DNA of 64,000 bases from Lignipirellula cremea (GCF_007751035.1 NZ_CP036433.1:6305001-6369000), one strand, 5' to 3'; numbered from the stretch's first letter, positions 17,542 through 27,252 are shown. Made by a program: numbers and translations. Notes: generated from the letters alone by a model not told the origin.

Positions 17542-18003
17542 ATGATGGAGAGGACCCTCGTCCTGCTGAAGCCCGACTGCGTGCAACGACGCCTGGTCGG
17601 CCGGATTTTGTCCCGCTTTGAGGACAAAGGGCTGAACATTGTGGCGATGAAGCTCATCCAGATCACCCCGGACCTGGCCAGGCAGCATTACGCCGAGCAC
17701 GTTTCCAAACCCTTTTATCCGGGCCTGGAAAGTTTCATCACCGGCGCTCCGGTGGTGGCCCTGATCCTGGAAGGCCTGGAAGTGATCCAGGTGGTGCGCG
17801 ACATGCTGGGCGCCACCAGCGGTTTGAAGGCGTCCGCCGGCACCATCCGCGGCGACTTCAGCAGTAGCCGCCAGATGAACCTGGTCCATGCTTCCGACGG
17901 CCCCGAAGCGGCCGCCCGGGAAATGAAGCTCTATTTTGAAGAGCACGAATCCCACGACCACGAGCCGACCCTCACGCCGTGGCTCAAGGCAATCGACGAG
18001 TAA
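17542..18003 (+). CDS. ndk: nucleoside diphosphate kinase
   Basis: Transfers the gamma phosphate from ATP to nucleoside diphosphates via a phospho-His. 153 residues from the ATG at 17542, chosen because GGAG lies 7 nt before it; an in-frame start at 17521 lacks a site. Motifs: RTLVLLKPDCVQRR, HYAEHVSKPFYPGLESFITG, IRGDFSSSRQMNLVHASDG with the catalytic His. The last 10-15 residues extend slightly past the usual end. A good hairpin terminator follows. Confidence 0.95.
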   Translation: MMERTLVLLKPDCVQRRLVGRILSRFEDKGLNIVAMKLIQITPDLARQHYAEHVSKPFYPGLESFITGAPVVALILEGLEVIQVVRDMLGATSGLKASAGTIRGDFSSSRQMNLVHASDGPEAAAREMKLYFEEHESHDHEPTLTPWLKAIDE

Positions 18004-18037
18004 CGTCGTTCTGCTGGTTACCTCCCTTGTTTTCCAG

Positions 18038-18074
18038 CGTCGCGGCGTCCTGCTTGCCGCGGCGTTTTCCTTTT
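18038..18074 (+). terminator. intrinsic terminator of ndk
   Basis: The arms CGTCGCGG (18038-18045) and CCGCGGCG (18057-18064) pair fully with one G-U, then TTTTCCTTTT. It ends 14 bp before the next start codon, so the epimerase gene needs its own promoter or read-through. Confidence 0.65.
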
Positions 18075-18088
18075 GGCGGGTCCGGTTG

Positions 18089-19117
18089 ATGAAACTCTCG
18101 CTGCACGCTTTTGATTTGCCGCTGAAGCATCCGTTCACCATCTCCCGGGAATCCATCACGGTCCAGCAGACACTGATCGTGGAATTGTCCGCCCACGGCT
18201 CAAGCGGTTTTGGCGAAGCCACCACCAACCGCTATTACGGCCATACCCTGGAAAGTATGACGGCGTCGCTGGAGCGGATTCGTCCGCTGCTGGAAGCAAG
18301 TCCCAGCGACGATCCGGTGCGGCTGTGGGAAACCCTGCAGCCGGAACTTCTCAACGATCCGTTCGCCCTCTGCGCGCTCGACCAGGCAGCCTATGACCTG
18401 TGGGGCAAACTGCGGGGAGAGCCGGTCTGGAAGCTATGGGGCCTGTCGATTGAGCAGGTTCCACAGTCCAGCTTCACGATCGGCATCGATCGGCCCGAGT
18501 TCATGGAAGCCAAACTCCGCGAAGAGCCAGGCTGGCCGTGCTACAAGATCAAACTGGGGAACGACGGCGATGTCGAGGTCGTCCGGCGCCTTCGCGGCGT
18601 GACCGACGCGGTGCTGCGGGTCGACGCCAACTGTGGCTGGACCGCCGACGAAGCGATCCGCAAGAGCCAGGAACTGGCGGAGCTGGGCGTCGAATTCATC
18701 GAGCAGCCTCTCCCTGCCGACGATATCGCCGGCATGGACCGTCTGGCAGGGCAGTCCGCGCTGCCGCTAATGGCTGACGAAAGCTGCCAGATCGAATCCG
18801 ACGTGGACCGCTGCGCCGCACAGGGCTTTCACGCCATCAATATCAAGCTGGTCAAGTGCGGCGGGCTGACACCGGCCCGACGCATGATCGATCGCGCCCG
18901 TGAACGGAACCTGAAGATCATGGTCGGCTGCATGACGGAATCGACCGTCGGCATCTCCGCCATCGCGCAGCTCCTGCCGCTGCTGGACTATGTGGATATG
19001 GACGGCGCCTGCCTGCTGAGCCAGGATATCGCCCAGGGCGTCCAGGTGGTTCGGGGCGAGTGCCGTTACCCCAACACGCCCGGCAGCGGCGTCAGCCTGC
19101 TGCCAGTCGAGCCGTAG
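18089..19117 (+). CDS. enolase-superfamily dipeptide epimerase (L-Ala-D/L-Glu epimerase-like)
   Basis: 342 residues. The N-terminal capping domain begins KLSLHAFDLPLKHPFTISRE. The barrel carries the KxK acid/base motif (CYKIKLGND), the metal ligands Asp in LRVDANCGW, Glu in IEQPLP and Asp in LMADESC, and the second catalytic Lys in INIKLVKCGG. This is the muconate-lactonizing subgroup layout, closest by eye to dipeptide epimerases that recycle murein peptides. Exact substrate not determined. The frame is open upstream of the chosen ATG, but that part overlaps ndk. Confidence 0.85.
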   Translation: MKLSLHAFDLPLKHPFTISRESITVQQTLIVELSAHGSSGFGEATTNRYYGHTLESMTASLERIRPLLEASPSDDPVRLWETLQPELLNDPFALCALDQAAYDLWGKLRGEPVWKLWGLSIEQVPQSSFTIGIDRPEFMEAKLREEPGWPCYKIKLGNDGDVEVVRRLRGVTDAVLRVDANCGWTADEAIRKSQELAELGVEFIEQPLPADDIAGMDRLAGQSALPLMADESCQIESDVDRCAAQGFHAINIKLVKCGGLTPARRMIDRARERNLKIMVGCMTESTVGISAIAQLLPLLDYVDMDGACLLSQDIAQGVQVVRGECRYPNTPGSGVSLLPVEP

Positions 19118-19156
19118 CTTGAGCGTCAGGGGAAAGTTCCCAGGGTGAAGGACGAT

Positions 19157-20257
19157 CTAACGGTAGCTGCCTGTTATTGGATCAGCGACCGTATCGGCGC
19201 AGGAAGAGCGATCTTGTTCCTCATTCCCCAGCAGTTTCTGCGCATCGCATTCCGCCGCGGCCGGTTCGTCGTCGGTGTCCGGCGCGGGCTTGCCAGGAGC
19301 GTGCGTGATGCTGCCTGTTGCGCGACCAAGGGTCGCTTCGCGCGAGAGAGCCAGCTCCTCATCGCATCGCGGAACCGGATGCAGCTCCGTTCCGTCGTGT
19401 TCGAAGATGCGATTGCGGCCGGCGTTCTTGGCGGCGTAAAGCGCCGTGTCGGCTCGCGCGACCAGGGCGGCGGGCTCTTCTTTGTCCGACGCCATCGCCA
19501 CGCCTCCGCTGACCGTGACTTCCAGCTTCGACGCAATGGCCGCCCGCACGCGATCGCTGAAAATGCGGGCGCCGGAGAGCCCCGTTTCGGGCATCACCAC
19601 CACAAACTCTTCCCCCCCGTACCGGGCGACAAAATCGGTTTCCCGCACGGAATCCCGCAGGGCCTGCGCCACATTCTGCAGCACCACGTCGCCCTGCACA
19701 TGGCCGTGTTCGTCGTTGAGCAGTTTGAAGTGATCGATATCGAAAATGGCGATGGAGAAAGTGGCGCCATAGCGGCACATCATGGCGAACAGATTCGCCA
19801 GCGTTTCATCGAGGCCCCGGCGGTTGTTGACGCGGGTAAGCGGATCGGTGCGGACTTCCGTAAAGGCCAGCAAGGCGTTGGTATGCTGCCGCAATTCGTC
19901 GTAAGCGTGGCCTAGCTGACGGGAGAGGTACATGGTCGGCTTGAGAATGCGGTCGGCTTCGTCGCTCAGCTCGGAACAGTTAATGCCGCCTTGTCGGCGG
20001 CTGAGCCGTACCAGTTGTCGCTTGAATTCGCGAACTGTTTTCTCGTGGGTTTCCAGTCCCACACGGACCTCCAGCGATACCGACTCCAGCCGGCGAACCA
20101 CGCTCCACGCGCGTCGCAGATCGCGCATGGCAGTGGCCTGATTGACGCGAATTTCTTCCCGACGACGACAGCCGATCACGTACCCCAGAACGGCGACGAC
20201 CGCCAATGCGACCGGTATCGAAAGCCCCGGCAAGTTGGCGATGATAAGTGCAAGCAT
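19157..20257 (-). CDS. membrane-anchored diguanylate cyclase (GGDEF protein)
   Basis: 366 residues. An N-terminal membrane helix (about 2-25) precedes a coiled-coil linker rich in Arg, then a GGDEF domain at about 160-290 with DPLTRVNNRRGLDE and the active-site RYGGEEF. The product-inhibition I-site RxxD is present as RETD, five residues before the GGEEF motif. A further 60 residues of low-complexity tail follow. It makes cyclic di-GMP. The small membrane protein gene upstream (20298-20441) is on the same strand 40 bp away. Confidence 0.92.
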   Translation of the reverse strand: MLALIIANLPGLSIPVALAVVAVLGYVIGCRRREEIRVNQATAMRDLRRAWSVVRRLESVSLEVRVGLETHEKTVREFKRQLVRLSRRQGGINCSELSDEADRILKPTMYLSRQLGHAYDELRQHTNALLAFTEVRTDPLTRVNNRRGLDETLANLFAMMCRYGATFSIAIFDIDHFKLLNDEHGHVQGDVVLQNVAQALRDSVRETDFVARYGGEEFVVVMPETGLSGARIFSDRVRAAIASKLEVTVSGGVAMASDKEEPAALVARADTALYAAKNAGRNRIFEHDGTELHPVPRCDEELALSREATLGRATGSITHAPGKPAPDTDDEPAAAECDAQKLLGNEEQDRSSCADTVADPITGSYR

Positions 20258-20297
20258 AGCAACGATCTAATTAGTTTTCACAGCAATGGCGACCAGA

Positions 20298-20441
20298 TCA
20301 AATGCGTCGACCGCCCATTCCTTTGAGCATCAAAAAACCAGCAATGGTGACCGCCACCAGGATGAAGATCCATTGCTCTCGATCGAGGCTCTCGATCAAA
20401 CGCAACAGATCAGCGGCGCGTGTACGTAAATAAGTAGACAT
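20298..20441 (-). CDS. small single-helix membrane protein
   Basis: 47 residues from the ATG at 20439-20441: an amphipathic N-terminus with Arg residues (MSTYLRTRAADLLRLIESL), one clear membrane helix (WIFILVAVTIAGFLML) and a basic end (GGRRI). It lies 40 bp before the diguanylate cyclase on the same strand and may be co-expressed. No family recognised. Support is the coherent protein architecture only. Confidence 0.5.
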   Translation of the reverse strand: MSTYLRTRAADLLRLIESLDREQWIFILVAVTIAGFLMLKGMGGRRI

Positions 20442-20754
20442 ACCTGGTGCTCTGGAATTTTCCGCCAACAGACCGCCGCGAGGCGCCAGCCCCAGGCAAA
20501 AATAACAACGGCAAAGCAGGGCGCTGTGCGTACAGAACGATCTGCTGCAGGAAGCATAGGTTAATACTTCAAGGCGCGACCCCGAGAGAAATGCAAGAAC
20601 GACCGTCGCCGCCATCCCCGGAAGCCGGCCCAATCGTTGCAACCCTCCTCTTCCGACGCATCGCCAGCGGATCGAGGCGACTCTGGCCGACGAAAGAATG
20701 CGAGGCAACGCAGGAAAGGCGACAGCCGCCCGGCGCACGCGGCGCCGTCCGTGA
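20442..20754. other. intergenic interval
   Basis: About 310 bp between the small membrane protein gene and folK. No gene, hairpin or promoter stands out. Confidence 0.3.
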
Positions 20755-21783
20755 CTACTGCATCGCGATCAACGCGCCCGAAAGTTCCCTTACCGCCGTC
20801 GCCGGATCATCGCCAGGTACGCGCAACATGGGTCCCGTGTCAGGCAGGGACAGCCGTGCGTTCAGGCGGGCAAACCGCGACGTTTCGGCAGGGTCGTTCG
20901 TTTCCACCACGACCAGCAGTCGCGGTCGCAGGCGGCTCCGCGGCGGCATGGGGGCCCGTTTTGCCATGGCGGGGCCGGCGGCCGCTTCCTCCGCCAGAAA
21001 GTGCTGCGATTCGCTCCAGGTCTGCTCGATCCAGAAATCACTCACCCAGCAAACGGCGCCCCCGTCCTCTTCTTTTGCGACCTCAGCCGACTGGCGCAGC
21101 GATGCGGCAGGCGGATCGCCCAGGGCCGACTCCAGACAAGCGACCTGGCGCCGCCATGCCGCGGCCAGCTCCTGCCCAGGCGAAAGCTGCGATTCCTTTG
21201 CCGCGTCGGCAGCATCCGCCGCGATGAGAGGCCTGGTGTCAGACCCTGTCACCGACGCCAGCACGATTGCCCGGCGCTGCGCCGCGGAACCGCCGGCCAG
21301 GGCCGCGTAGCGGGGAGATTCGTTCAAATGCTGCAGCAGTTGCTGCACGCTCCAGCCTGTTGTCGGATGCCGCAGGTGCGGGGCGACTTCGGCGGCCGGC
21401 TCCAGCACAAAGCGACGAAACGCCATCCGTGGATGGGGAACCTGCAGCTCGAGCGTCTGCAAGCTCGCTTCCCCATACAGCAGCAGATCCAGGTCCAGCG
21501 TCCGGGCGCCCCAGCGTTCCAGGCGTTGCCGGCCCTGCTGGTTCTCAATCCGTTGCAACAGGTGCAATAAGGCCAGCGGCTCCAGGGTGGTTTGCAGCCG
21601 CACCACGCCGTTGAGAAACGCCCCCTGGCCGCCGGGTCCGCCGGCCGGCACGGTCTCGCACCAGTCACTGGAAACGAGGCGGGTGATCTGGGGATGCGTC
21701 TGCAGGGACTGCATGGCCGCTTGCAGCGTCGCCATCCGGTCGCCCTGGTTGGAGCCCGCGCTCACCAGACATTCAACGGTCAT
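20755..21783 (-). CDS. folK: 2-amino-4-hydroxy-6-hydroxymethyldihydropteridine pyrophosphokinase with an extra C-terminal domain
   Basis: The N-terminal 160 residues are HPPK: SAGSNQGDRMATLQAA, the substrate loops, and the signature RWGARTLDLDLLLYG; then VPHPRMAFRRFVLEP. It transfers pyrophosphate from ATP to hydroxymethyldihydropterin in folate synthesis. About 180 more residues follow, including SDFWIEQTWSES, which resembles the DFW/F motif of deoxynucleoside-kinase-like domains. A P-loop is not visible, so this part is probably a degenerate kinase domain. HPPK fused to a dNK-like domain is known in some bacteria. Assignment of the tail is tentative. Confidence 0.87.
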   Translation of the reverse strand: MTVECLVSAGSNQGDRMATLQAAMQSLQTHPQITRLVSSDWCETVPAGGPGGQGAFLNGVVRLQTTLEPLALLHLLQRIENQQGRQRLERWGARTLDLDLLLYGEASLQTLELQVPHPRMAFRRFVLEPAAEVAPHLRHPTTGWSVQQLLQHLNESPRYAALAGGSAAQRRAIVLASVTGSDTRPLIAADAADAAKESQLSPGQELAAAWRRQVACLESALGDPPAASLRQSAEVAKEEDGGAVCWVSDFWIEQTWSESQHFLAEEAAAGPAMAKRAPMPPRSRLRPRLLVVVETNDPAETSRFARLNARLSLPDTGPMLRVPGDDPATAVRELSGALIAMQ

Positions 21784-22886
21784 GGCAGGGCACGAATTTG
21801 CAAGGAGGGTTCAAGGCTGCCTGGCTTGACGTTGCCTGGCTTGATGGTGCCTGGACTTGAGAATGAAGCCGTCCACGACGCCACATCAAGGGAAGAAACA
21901 TGATTAACAGAAAAAAAATCGAGGGGGCATCCAAGCCACGATTTGCAGCCGCCGGCAGTCGCTCCTGTTCGGTCGCCGCCCCCAAAGGATTCTTTCCCTT
22001 CACACCCATCACCAGGTTGCTGCGTGATTACAGCACACGAGCACCGCGTTGCGTTGTGAAGGAATCTGTTTTTGCGGCCTGAAAGCGACCATCGACCGTG
22101 AGCGCGCACCGCGAACCCGGAGGGATTCTGGTGCGAAAACTGACCCTGATAAAGAATGATTTTCTATCAGACACAGCCGGTCGGCGGTGAACAAGCAGCA
22201 AGTTGTTAGTTGAAGTAGATGTGTATTGTGGGAAACCAGCGACAATTGTCAAGAAGCATCTCGCTATATTTAAAAGAGATCGTGAAACCCCATTTTTTAT
22301 GAGGAAAATTTGGTGGTCTCACGACGACCCTGCAGATCGCAAAGCGTTCTGCTAGCAAATTATCGCGCTGCGGGGACATCCCTCTTCAACAGGTTTTCCA
22401 CACGAAAAAAGCGTCAAACATCGCGCACGATTCCACTTAGGGCAATTCCCGACGGCCGCGCCGACGCAGTGGAAAGCGGGGCGAAAATTTCTTCGCCTGG
22501 CGGCCGACGCAACGGGCCAGCTGACGGGGTGAAGATGGGTTTGAACGTTGTTTGCTCGACATGATCCACTCACCAGGCCTGCAGCTGTGGGGACCCGATC
22601 GACTCAAAAAATTTTCTCCCGCAGCGTCAACTTACTGTCGCTTGTCAAAGGAACTGGTAAATTGTGCTCGGGCTGGTTTCGCCAAACGCCGCCGCTCCCA
22701 CAGCAATTGCTGTTGGGGCGGAATGATTTTTGCTTCCCAATCTTTTCCAACACTGCGGACCGTCTCCTGCAGATTCCCCCAGCAGCTTTCCCTGGGCTGA
22801 ACATCGTACGCGCGACCCAAACCAGCTCCCTTGCAACAAGGCCAGGATCTGGGCCGGCAGCGCCGGAATACCACAAGGAATACACC
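21784..22886. other. long non-coding interval before the metallopeptidase gene
   Basis: About 1.1 kb with no convincing gene on either strand. At 21818-21862 the words TGCCTGGCTTGA and TGCCTGGACTTGA recur three times in close succession. The part around 22260-22320 is AT-rich and would suit a promoter, but I see no clear -35/-10 pair. The reading frame of the metallopeptidase is open from 22548, but that stretch does not look like protein. Confidence 0.4.
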
Positions 22887-23759
22887 ATGAAGTGGCGAGG
22901 TCGACGCGGCAGCGATAACGTTATTGATGGCCGCTCTACATCCATGCGAGGTCCCGTCCTGGCGGGCGGCGGCGGCCTGTTGACCGTCGGCATTGTGCTC
23001 GTTGCGTTGTTCCTGGGCGTCGATCCCTCGGCCCTGCTCAACCCCAACGGCGGAGTGCCCGGCGGAGGCGGTGGAGGAGCCGTCCAGCAACGGGTCCCCG
23101 ACAAACAGTCCGACGAGCGCAAGGCGTTTGTTTCCGTCGTTCTGGCGGACACCGAAGACGTCTGGACCGACCTCTTCCAGAAAAATCGCATGCAGTACCA
23201 GAAACCGAAATTGCATCTTTTTCACGGAGAAGTCCGTTCCGCATGCGGCGCCCAGAGTGCGGCGGTCGGGCCTTTCTATTGCCCGCTTGATGAAACGGTC
23301 TACATTGATCTCGGCTTTTACGACGAACTGCGACAAAAACTCGGCGCCCCGGGCGACTTCGCCCAGGCCTACGTGATCGCCCACGAAGTCGGTCACCATG
23401 TGCAAAACCTGCTGGGAACCAGCGATCAGGTGCATCAGTCGCAGACCCGCGCCAGCAAAGCCGAAGGGAACCAGCTTTCCGTCCGACTGGAACTGCAGGC
23501 CGACTTTTACGCCGGCGTCTGGGCGCACCACGCCCAGAAAAAGTTCGACATCCTCGAAGAAGGCGATATCGACGAAGCCCTGGGCGCCGCCACCGCGATT
23601 GGCGACGATCGTCTGCAGCAACAGTCCCGCGGCTATATCGTGCCAGAATCGTTCACCCATGGCTCCTCGGAGCAGCGCAAACGCTGGTTCTATCGCGGCT
23701 TCAAAACGGGCGACATGAACCAGGGCGACACTTTCTCTATTCCTTACGACCAGCTGTAG
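22887..23759 (+). CDS. YpfJ-type neutral zinc metallopeptidase
   Basis: 290 residues from the ATG at 22887 (AGGA 8 nt upstream). The N-terminus MKWRGRRGSDNVIDGRS and a membrane helix (about 23-44) are typical of the YpfJ/zinc metallopeptidase family, followed by a Gly-rich linker. The zinc site is HEVGH at 166-170, with the downstream ligand region RLELQADFYAGVWAHHAQ. The C-terminus FKTGDMNQGDTF is also family-typical. It should act outside the cytoplasmic membrane. Substrate unknown. Confidence 0.9.
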   Translation: MKWRGRRGSDNVIDGRSTSMRGPVLAGGGGLLTVGIVLVALFLGVDPSALLNPNGGVPGGGGGGAVQQRVPDKQSDERKAFVSVVLADTEDVWTDLFQKNRMQYQKPKLHLFHGEVRSACGAQSAAVGPFYCPLDETVYIDLGFYDELRQKLGAPGDFAQAYVIAHEVGHHVQNLLGTSDQVHQSQTRASKAEGNQLSVRLELQADFYAGVWAHHAQKKFDILEEGDIDEALGAATAIGDDRLQQQSRGYIVPESFTHGSSEQRKRWFYRGFKTGDMNQGDTFSIPYDQL

Positions 23760-23876
23760 TCACGCCGCCGGGCAGGCTTCCCGTAGCGGAAAGCGTCCTG
23801 AACGCTTCTGCAGGGCGCAGCCTGGTGCGGGCACTTACCTTTAGCCGCCGGAGACAACTCGGCACAGGACTTCGAC

Positions 23877-24521
23877 ATGCAGGCTAACTTTCTTTTTCAG
23901 CTGTACTGCTTCCTTTCGATTCACACCGTCCTGGCGGCTTGCTGCTGCTGCGGCGGCTGTCTTGATCTTCCCGAGCCGGACGGCGGTTTTAACGCCCAGA
24001 CGGCCGTCGCGCCGCAGGTCGATATCGATGACGATGCGGGCGGCGATCCGTTTGCCCATCCGGACGACGTCCCCGTTGACACCACCGACGACCTGCCCGG
24101 CGAGTTGAACCCGCCCGCCGGAACAACCGTCCCGCCGGTGACGCCCGGCGAAAAGCAGGACGAAGTCTCCGGCGGCAAGTTCAACCAGTTCTTTCCCGCC
24201 AAAGAACCGCCTTACGACCTGATCTACAAGCAGGAGAAGACCGGTTTCGCCCAGGCCAACCTGCTGCAACAGGGAGTGGAAGTCGCCACGCTCTCGATCT
24301 CCGACACCGCGAACGAACCAGACACCGCCGCCAAATACCTGAACGCCGTGGAAACAATCGAGGGCCACCCCTCCGCCGCCATGGGGTCGCAGGGAATCGG
24401 CGTGCTGGTCGCCAACCGCTACCAGGTTTCTGTCCGTTCGCTCGATCCGATGTTTACCCCGGAGGATCGCAGCAACTGGATTCGCAAATTCGATCTGGCC
24501 GGCCTCGCCAATCTGAAATAA
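23877..24521 (+). CDS. putative lipoprotein of unknown function
   Basis: 214 residues. The N-terminus has a short hydrophobic segment ending in LAACCCCGGC, a lipobox-like site in an unusual Cys cluster. An acidic Pro/Asp-rich linker (about 35-100) follows, then a small C-terminal domain (VATLSISDTAN to FDLAGLANL) without a recognised family. The gene after it points the same way 108 bp downstream. Confidence 0.6.
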   Translation: MQANFLFQLYCFLSIHTVLAACCCCGGCLDLPEPDGGFNAQTAVAPQVDIDDDAGGDPFAHPDDVPVDTTDDLPGELNPPAGTTVPPVTPGEKQDEVSGGKFNQFFPAKEPPYDLIYKQEKTGFAQANLLQQGVEVATLSISDTANEPDTAAKYLNAVETIEGHPSAAMGSQGIGVLVANRYQVSVRSLDPMFTPEDRSNWIRKFDLAGLANLK

Positions 24522-24629
24522 TCGCCTTCCGCTTCCCCTGGCTCCGGCCCGCTGGCCTTCAGCGCCGGCCGGCAATCCTGCTTTCGCCCTCTCGCTTACG
24601 AACCTGTCCAAAAATAGGAAGCCGACAAC

Positions 24630-25517
24630 ATGACGCGATCCATCAACAAGATTGTCGATGACTTGCCGGCCGTCAGTATGACCACTCGCGTTTTGGGAGC
24701 GCTCGACTGGGTCGTTCCGGGCGAGTACGTCAATCTGGTCGGCTTTGAAAACACCATCATCAAACTCACGGGAGAAACGGATCGCGCGTGGGTGCAGAAA
24801 ATCGGCGACCGCGCCATTACCCTGTATAACGATCCCAAAGAAGGCTATCAGCGTTCCCTTTGGCTGTACGAAACGGTCGACTCCATTCAGGGCGTCGCCG
24901 GGGCGTCGTCGTTCATCAGCAAGCTGGCCGAATCGTTCAGCTTCCTGTCTTTTCTGTCCTGGCTGACCCCCAAAGCCGATACCGTCCAAACGATGGACTT
25001 CAGCGTCAAGCTGGTGACCGAAGTGCTGGCCTTCTGCACGCTGAACGGCCTGCCCGGCGACAGTCTGGTCGAGTTTACCCGCTCCCTGACCGACGCCCGA
25101 CATGAAACCCGTATGCGACTGGCGGCGCTGGTCGCCCTGGACGGCCTGATCCCGCTGGGCCCCGACTTTATGAGCAAAGTTCTCGGCGCCATGGACCGCA
25201 CGGGCGTGTCGGAATTCCAGAGCAACCCGCGCTTTGCGGCGATCAGCAAACTCATGCCCGCCAACAGCGCCGCCGAGCAACTGAGCTTTGTCAAGGAAAG
25301 CGTGGCTGGCATCGAAGGCTGGGCCAACTCGTTCGTCAAATCCACGGGACTGACGGTCGACAAAGTCGTCGACAGCCTGAAGAACCATATCGACGGCATC
25401 GAGGGGAAGCTCGATTACCTGGCGTCGTTCCTCGATATGACGATCAACTACTATGAGCACACCGGCGTGCAAACGGTTGCCCGCAGCCTGATTTCCCGGG
25501 CCGCTTCTGAGATTTAG
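24630..25517 (+). CDS. unknown helical protein
   Basis: 295 residues, mostly predicted helix from its composition, with no signal peptide and no clear membrane segment, although FSFLSFLSWL at about 103-112 is hydrophobic. It has no recognised motif. The balanced codon use and GC-rich third positions support a real gene. Possibly linked with the preceding lipoprotein gene. Confidence 0.6.
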   Translation: MTRSINKIVDDLPAVSMTTRVLGALDWVVPGEYVNLVGFENTIIKLTGETDRAWVQKIGDRAITLYNDPKEGYQRSLWLYETVDSIQGVAGASSFISKLAESFSFLSFLSWLTPKADTVQTMDFSVKLVTEVLAFCTLNGLPGDSLVEFTRSLTDARHETRMRLAALVALDGLIPLGPDFMSKVLGAMDRTGVSEFQSNPRFAAISKLMPANSAAEQLSFVKESVAGIEGWANSFVKSTGLTVDKVVDSLKNHIDGIEGKLDYLASFLDMTINYYEHTGVQTVARSLISRAASEI

Positions 25518-25798
25518 CCCCGCTTTGCCTGGCGCCGCTTTGACGGTCCTCGACGGTCCCGGACAGTCCCGCCTGGCATGGAACCAGTGGAACCAGGGAA
25601 CGCGCCGATCGGCCCCAGCCTCTCAAACCGCTGGAAACATTATCGCGATCGGTCTGCTGGCATGCTATAACCGGGGGGAGCCGACCCAACCTGTCTGACA
25701 AGCTGACAGGCGGGATCGGCCCGATAGAGGCGGTTTAACAACGCCAGGGGCCGGAACCCCTTGGCGATGCTTCAGGCGGAGAAGCGAGAGGCGGGACT

Positions 25799-26113
25799 AT
25801 GTCCAAAGGGAACAAAGCGCATAGCGTTACGGGCCGCAGAATCGCCAGAAACTTCCAGCTTGCGTTCAACGAGCAGGAAGGGGAAGTCGATTTTGAGACC
25901 GACGAGCTGGTCATCGAAGTGGAAACCACCGCGACGCTGCAGGACGGCATCGAGCGTCTCAAAACGTTCGAACAGAAGAAAGCCTTCGTCGCGGTCACCA
26001 ACCAGGACGCCCTGCGCGAAGCGCTCGCCCTGGTGCAGGGCCTGTCCATCGGCGTGATCAATGCGCAGGGAGAAATCGTCAAACAGGCAGCAACTCCGGC
26101 CCACAACGATTGA
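25799..26113 (+). CDS. small acidic protein of unknown function
   Basis: 104 residues, starting MSKGNKAHSV. Alternating strands and helices (VDFETDELVIEVETTATLQDGIERLKTF) suggest a compact cytosolic domain. GAGAGGCGGG lies before the ATG as ribosome binding site. Two imperfect hairpins lie upstream, CCTGTC/GACAGG around 25690-25711 and GCCAGGGG/CCCCTTGGC around 25743-25766. Family not recognised. Confidence 0.6.
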   Translation: MSKGNKAHSVTGRRIARNFQLAFNEQEGEVDFETDELVIEVETTATLQDGIERLKTFEQKKAFVAVTNQDALREALALVQGLSIGVINAQGEIVKQAATPAHND

Positions 26114-26184
26114 GCCCCTCCCATCCTGCGGAGCAAGACTTGCTCCGCTGCGACTTGGACCGACATGGCGGGCAATCGGCCTGC

Positions 26185-27252
26185 CTATTCTTTTTCCGCC
26201 GCCACCTTCGCTCGGGCCGCGTCGATCACTTCCTGCAGCTTGACAGGCGTTCCCCCCTGCGCTTTGCTGATGTCGGCCGCCGTTAAGAACGCGAACAGCT
26301 CGATCGTTTCGCTCGGCGCGACGGGCGATTTTCGTGTTTTAAAGAACTTGGCGATTTCCGTCGAAACGCCTTCGTACCCCTTGTACCGACTCTTGGGCGT
26401 AACACCTTTCACCGGCGCTTCATAGCCGTACTTGCCGGCCGGCGCCACGCCGACATCCCCAAACACCAGAGCACTGTAGCGCACGGCTCCTTTGCGGATA
26501 GCGCGATACGTGCCAATCCGGCCGTCGCCCCAGACGCCGGTAATCACATCGGCGTCGTCGGTGCTGGTTCGCGTCAGCGACACCACGCCGGGCCCCATGA
26601 TCGTGTAGAGGGTCTCCACGCTGTGCACGCCGTGCCAGAAGAATTCGGGATGATGGGGCTCCGTTTTCATGCCGCCGTACACGAAACAGCCGAGCACCTT
26701 GCCGACCTCTTCATGGTTACGCATGCCGATGAAGCCGGGGCTAAAGCGGTGCTGCGAACAGGAGAAGACCGGCGTGTCGTACTTTTCGGCCGCATCAAAA
26801 ATGGCGATGACATCTTCCAGGGAAGCCGCCATCGGACGGCCAATATAAACGGGCTTGTGGGCTCGCAGTGCTTGCACGGCCGCCGCGCGATGGGCGCGTC
26901 CGTCCAGGCTCATCACCATCACGGCGTCGACCTGCGCCAGCACCTCTTCGATCGTGGGCAGAATCTTCACGTTCTGCTTCTCCAGACGCTCGCGCCATTT
27001 GGGCAGGCCAGCCACGCTTTCCTCCACATCTTCGCTGCCTCCCGGCCAGGCGGCCACTACCTGCAGTCCGGCCAGATCGGGGTTATCCTCCGGCGGTTTG
27101 TGGAACAGTTGCATGAAAGCAACCGACTGGTAGCTGTCGAACCCCAGGATGCCAACACGAACCGGATCCGCCGCGTCGACGGATCGAAGACCGCAGGAAG
27201 CGGCAGCCGCGAAAACAGAAAAAGCCAGCAGACAGGATGCAAAACGAAGCAT
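26185..27252 (-). CDS. exported Gfo/Idh/MocA-family oxidoreductase-like protein
   Basis: 355 residues from the ATG at 27250-27252. A signal peptide with a possible lipobox (FAAAASC) precedes a Rossmann-type N-terminus (VRVGILGFDSYQSVAF). The family's catalytic EKP stretch reads PVYIGRPMA: Lys is replaced by Arg. The His region is present as FFWHGVHSVETLY. Secreted Gfo/Idh/MocA proteins are numerous in planctomycetes and are linked to sugar and uronate metabolism. With the EKP lysine missing, dehydrogenase activity is uncertain. Confidence 0.82.
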   Translation of the reverse strand: MLRFASCLLAFSVFAAAASCGLRSVDAADPVRVGILGFDSYQSVAFMQLFHKPPEDNPDLAGLQVVAAWPGGSEDVEESVAGLPKWRERLEKQNVKILPTIEEVLAQVDAVMVMSLDGRAHRAAAVQALRAHKPVYIGRPMAASLEDVIAIFDAAEKYDTPVFSCSQHRFSPGFIGMRNHEEVGKVLGCFVYGGMKTEPHHPEFFWHGVHSVETLYTIMGPGVVSLTRTSTDDADVITGVWGDGRIGTYRAIRKGAVRYSALVFGDVGVAPAGKYGYEAPVKGVTPKSRYKGYEGVSTEIAKFFKTRKSPVAPSETIELFAFLTAADISKAQGGTPVKLQEVIDAARAKVAAEKE

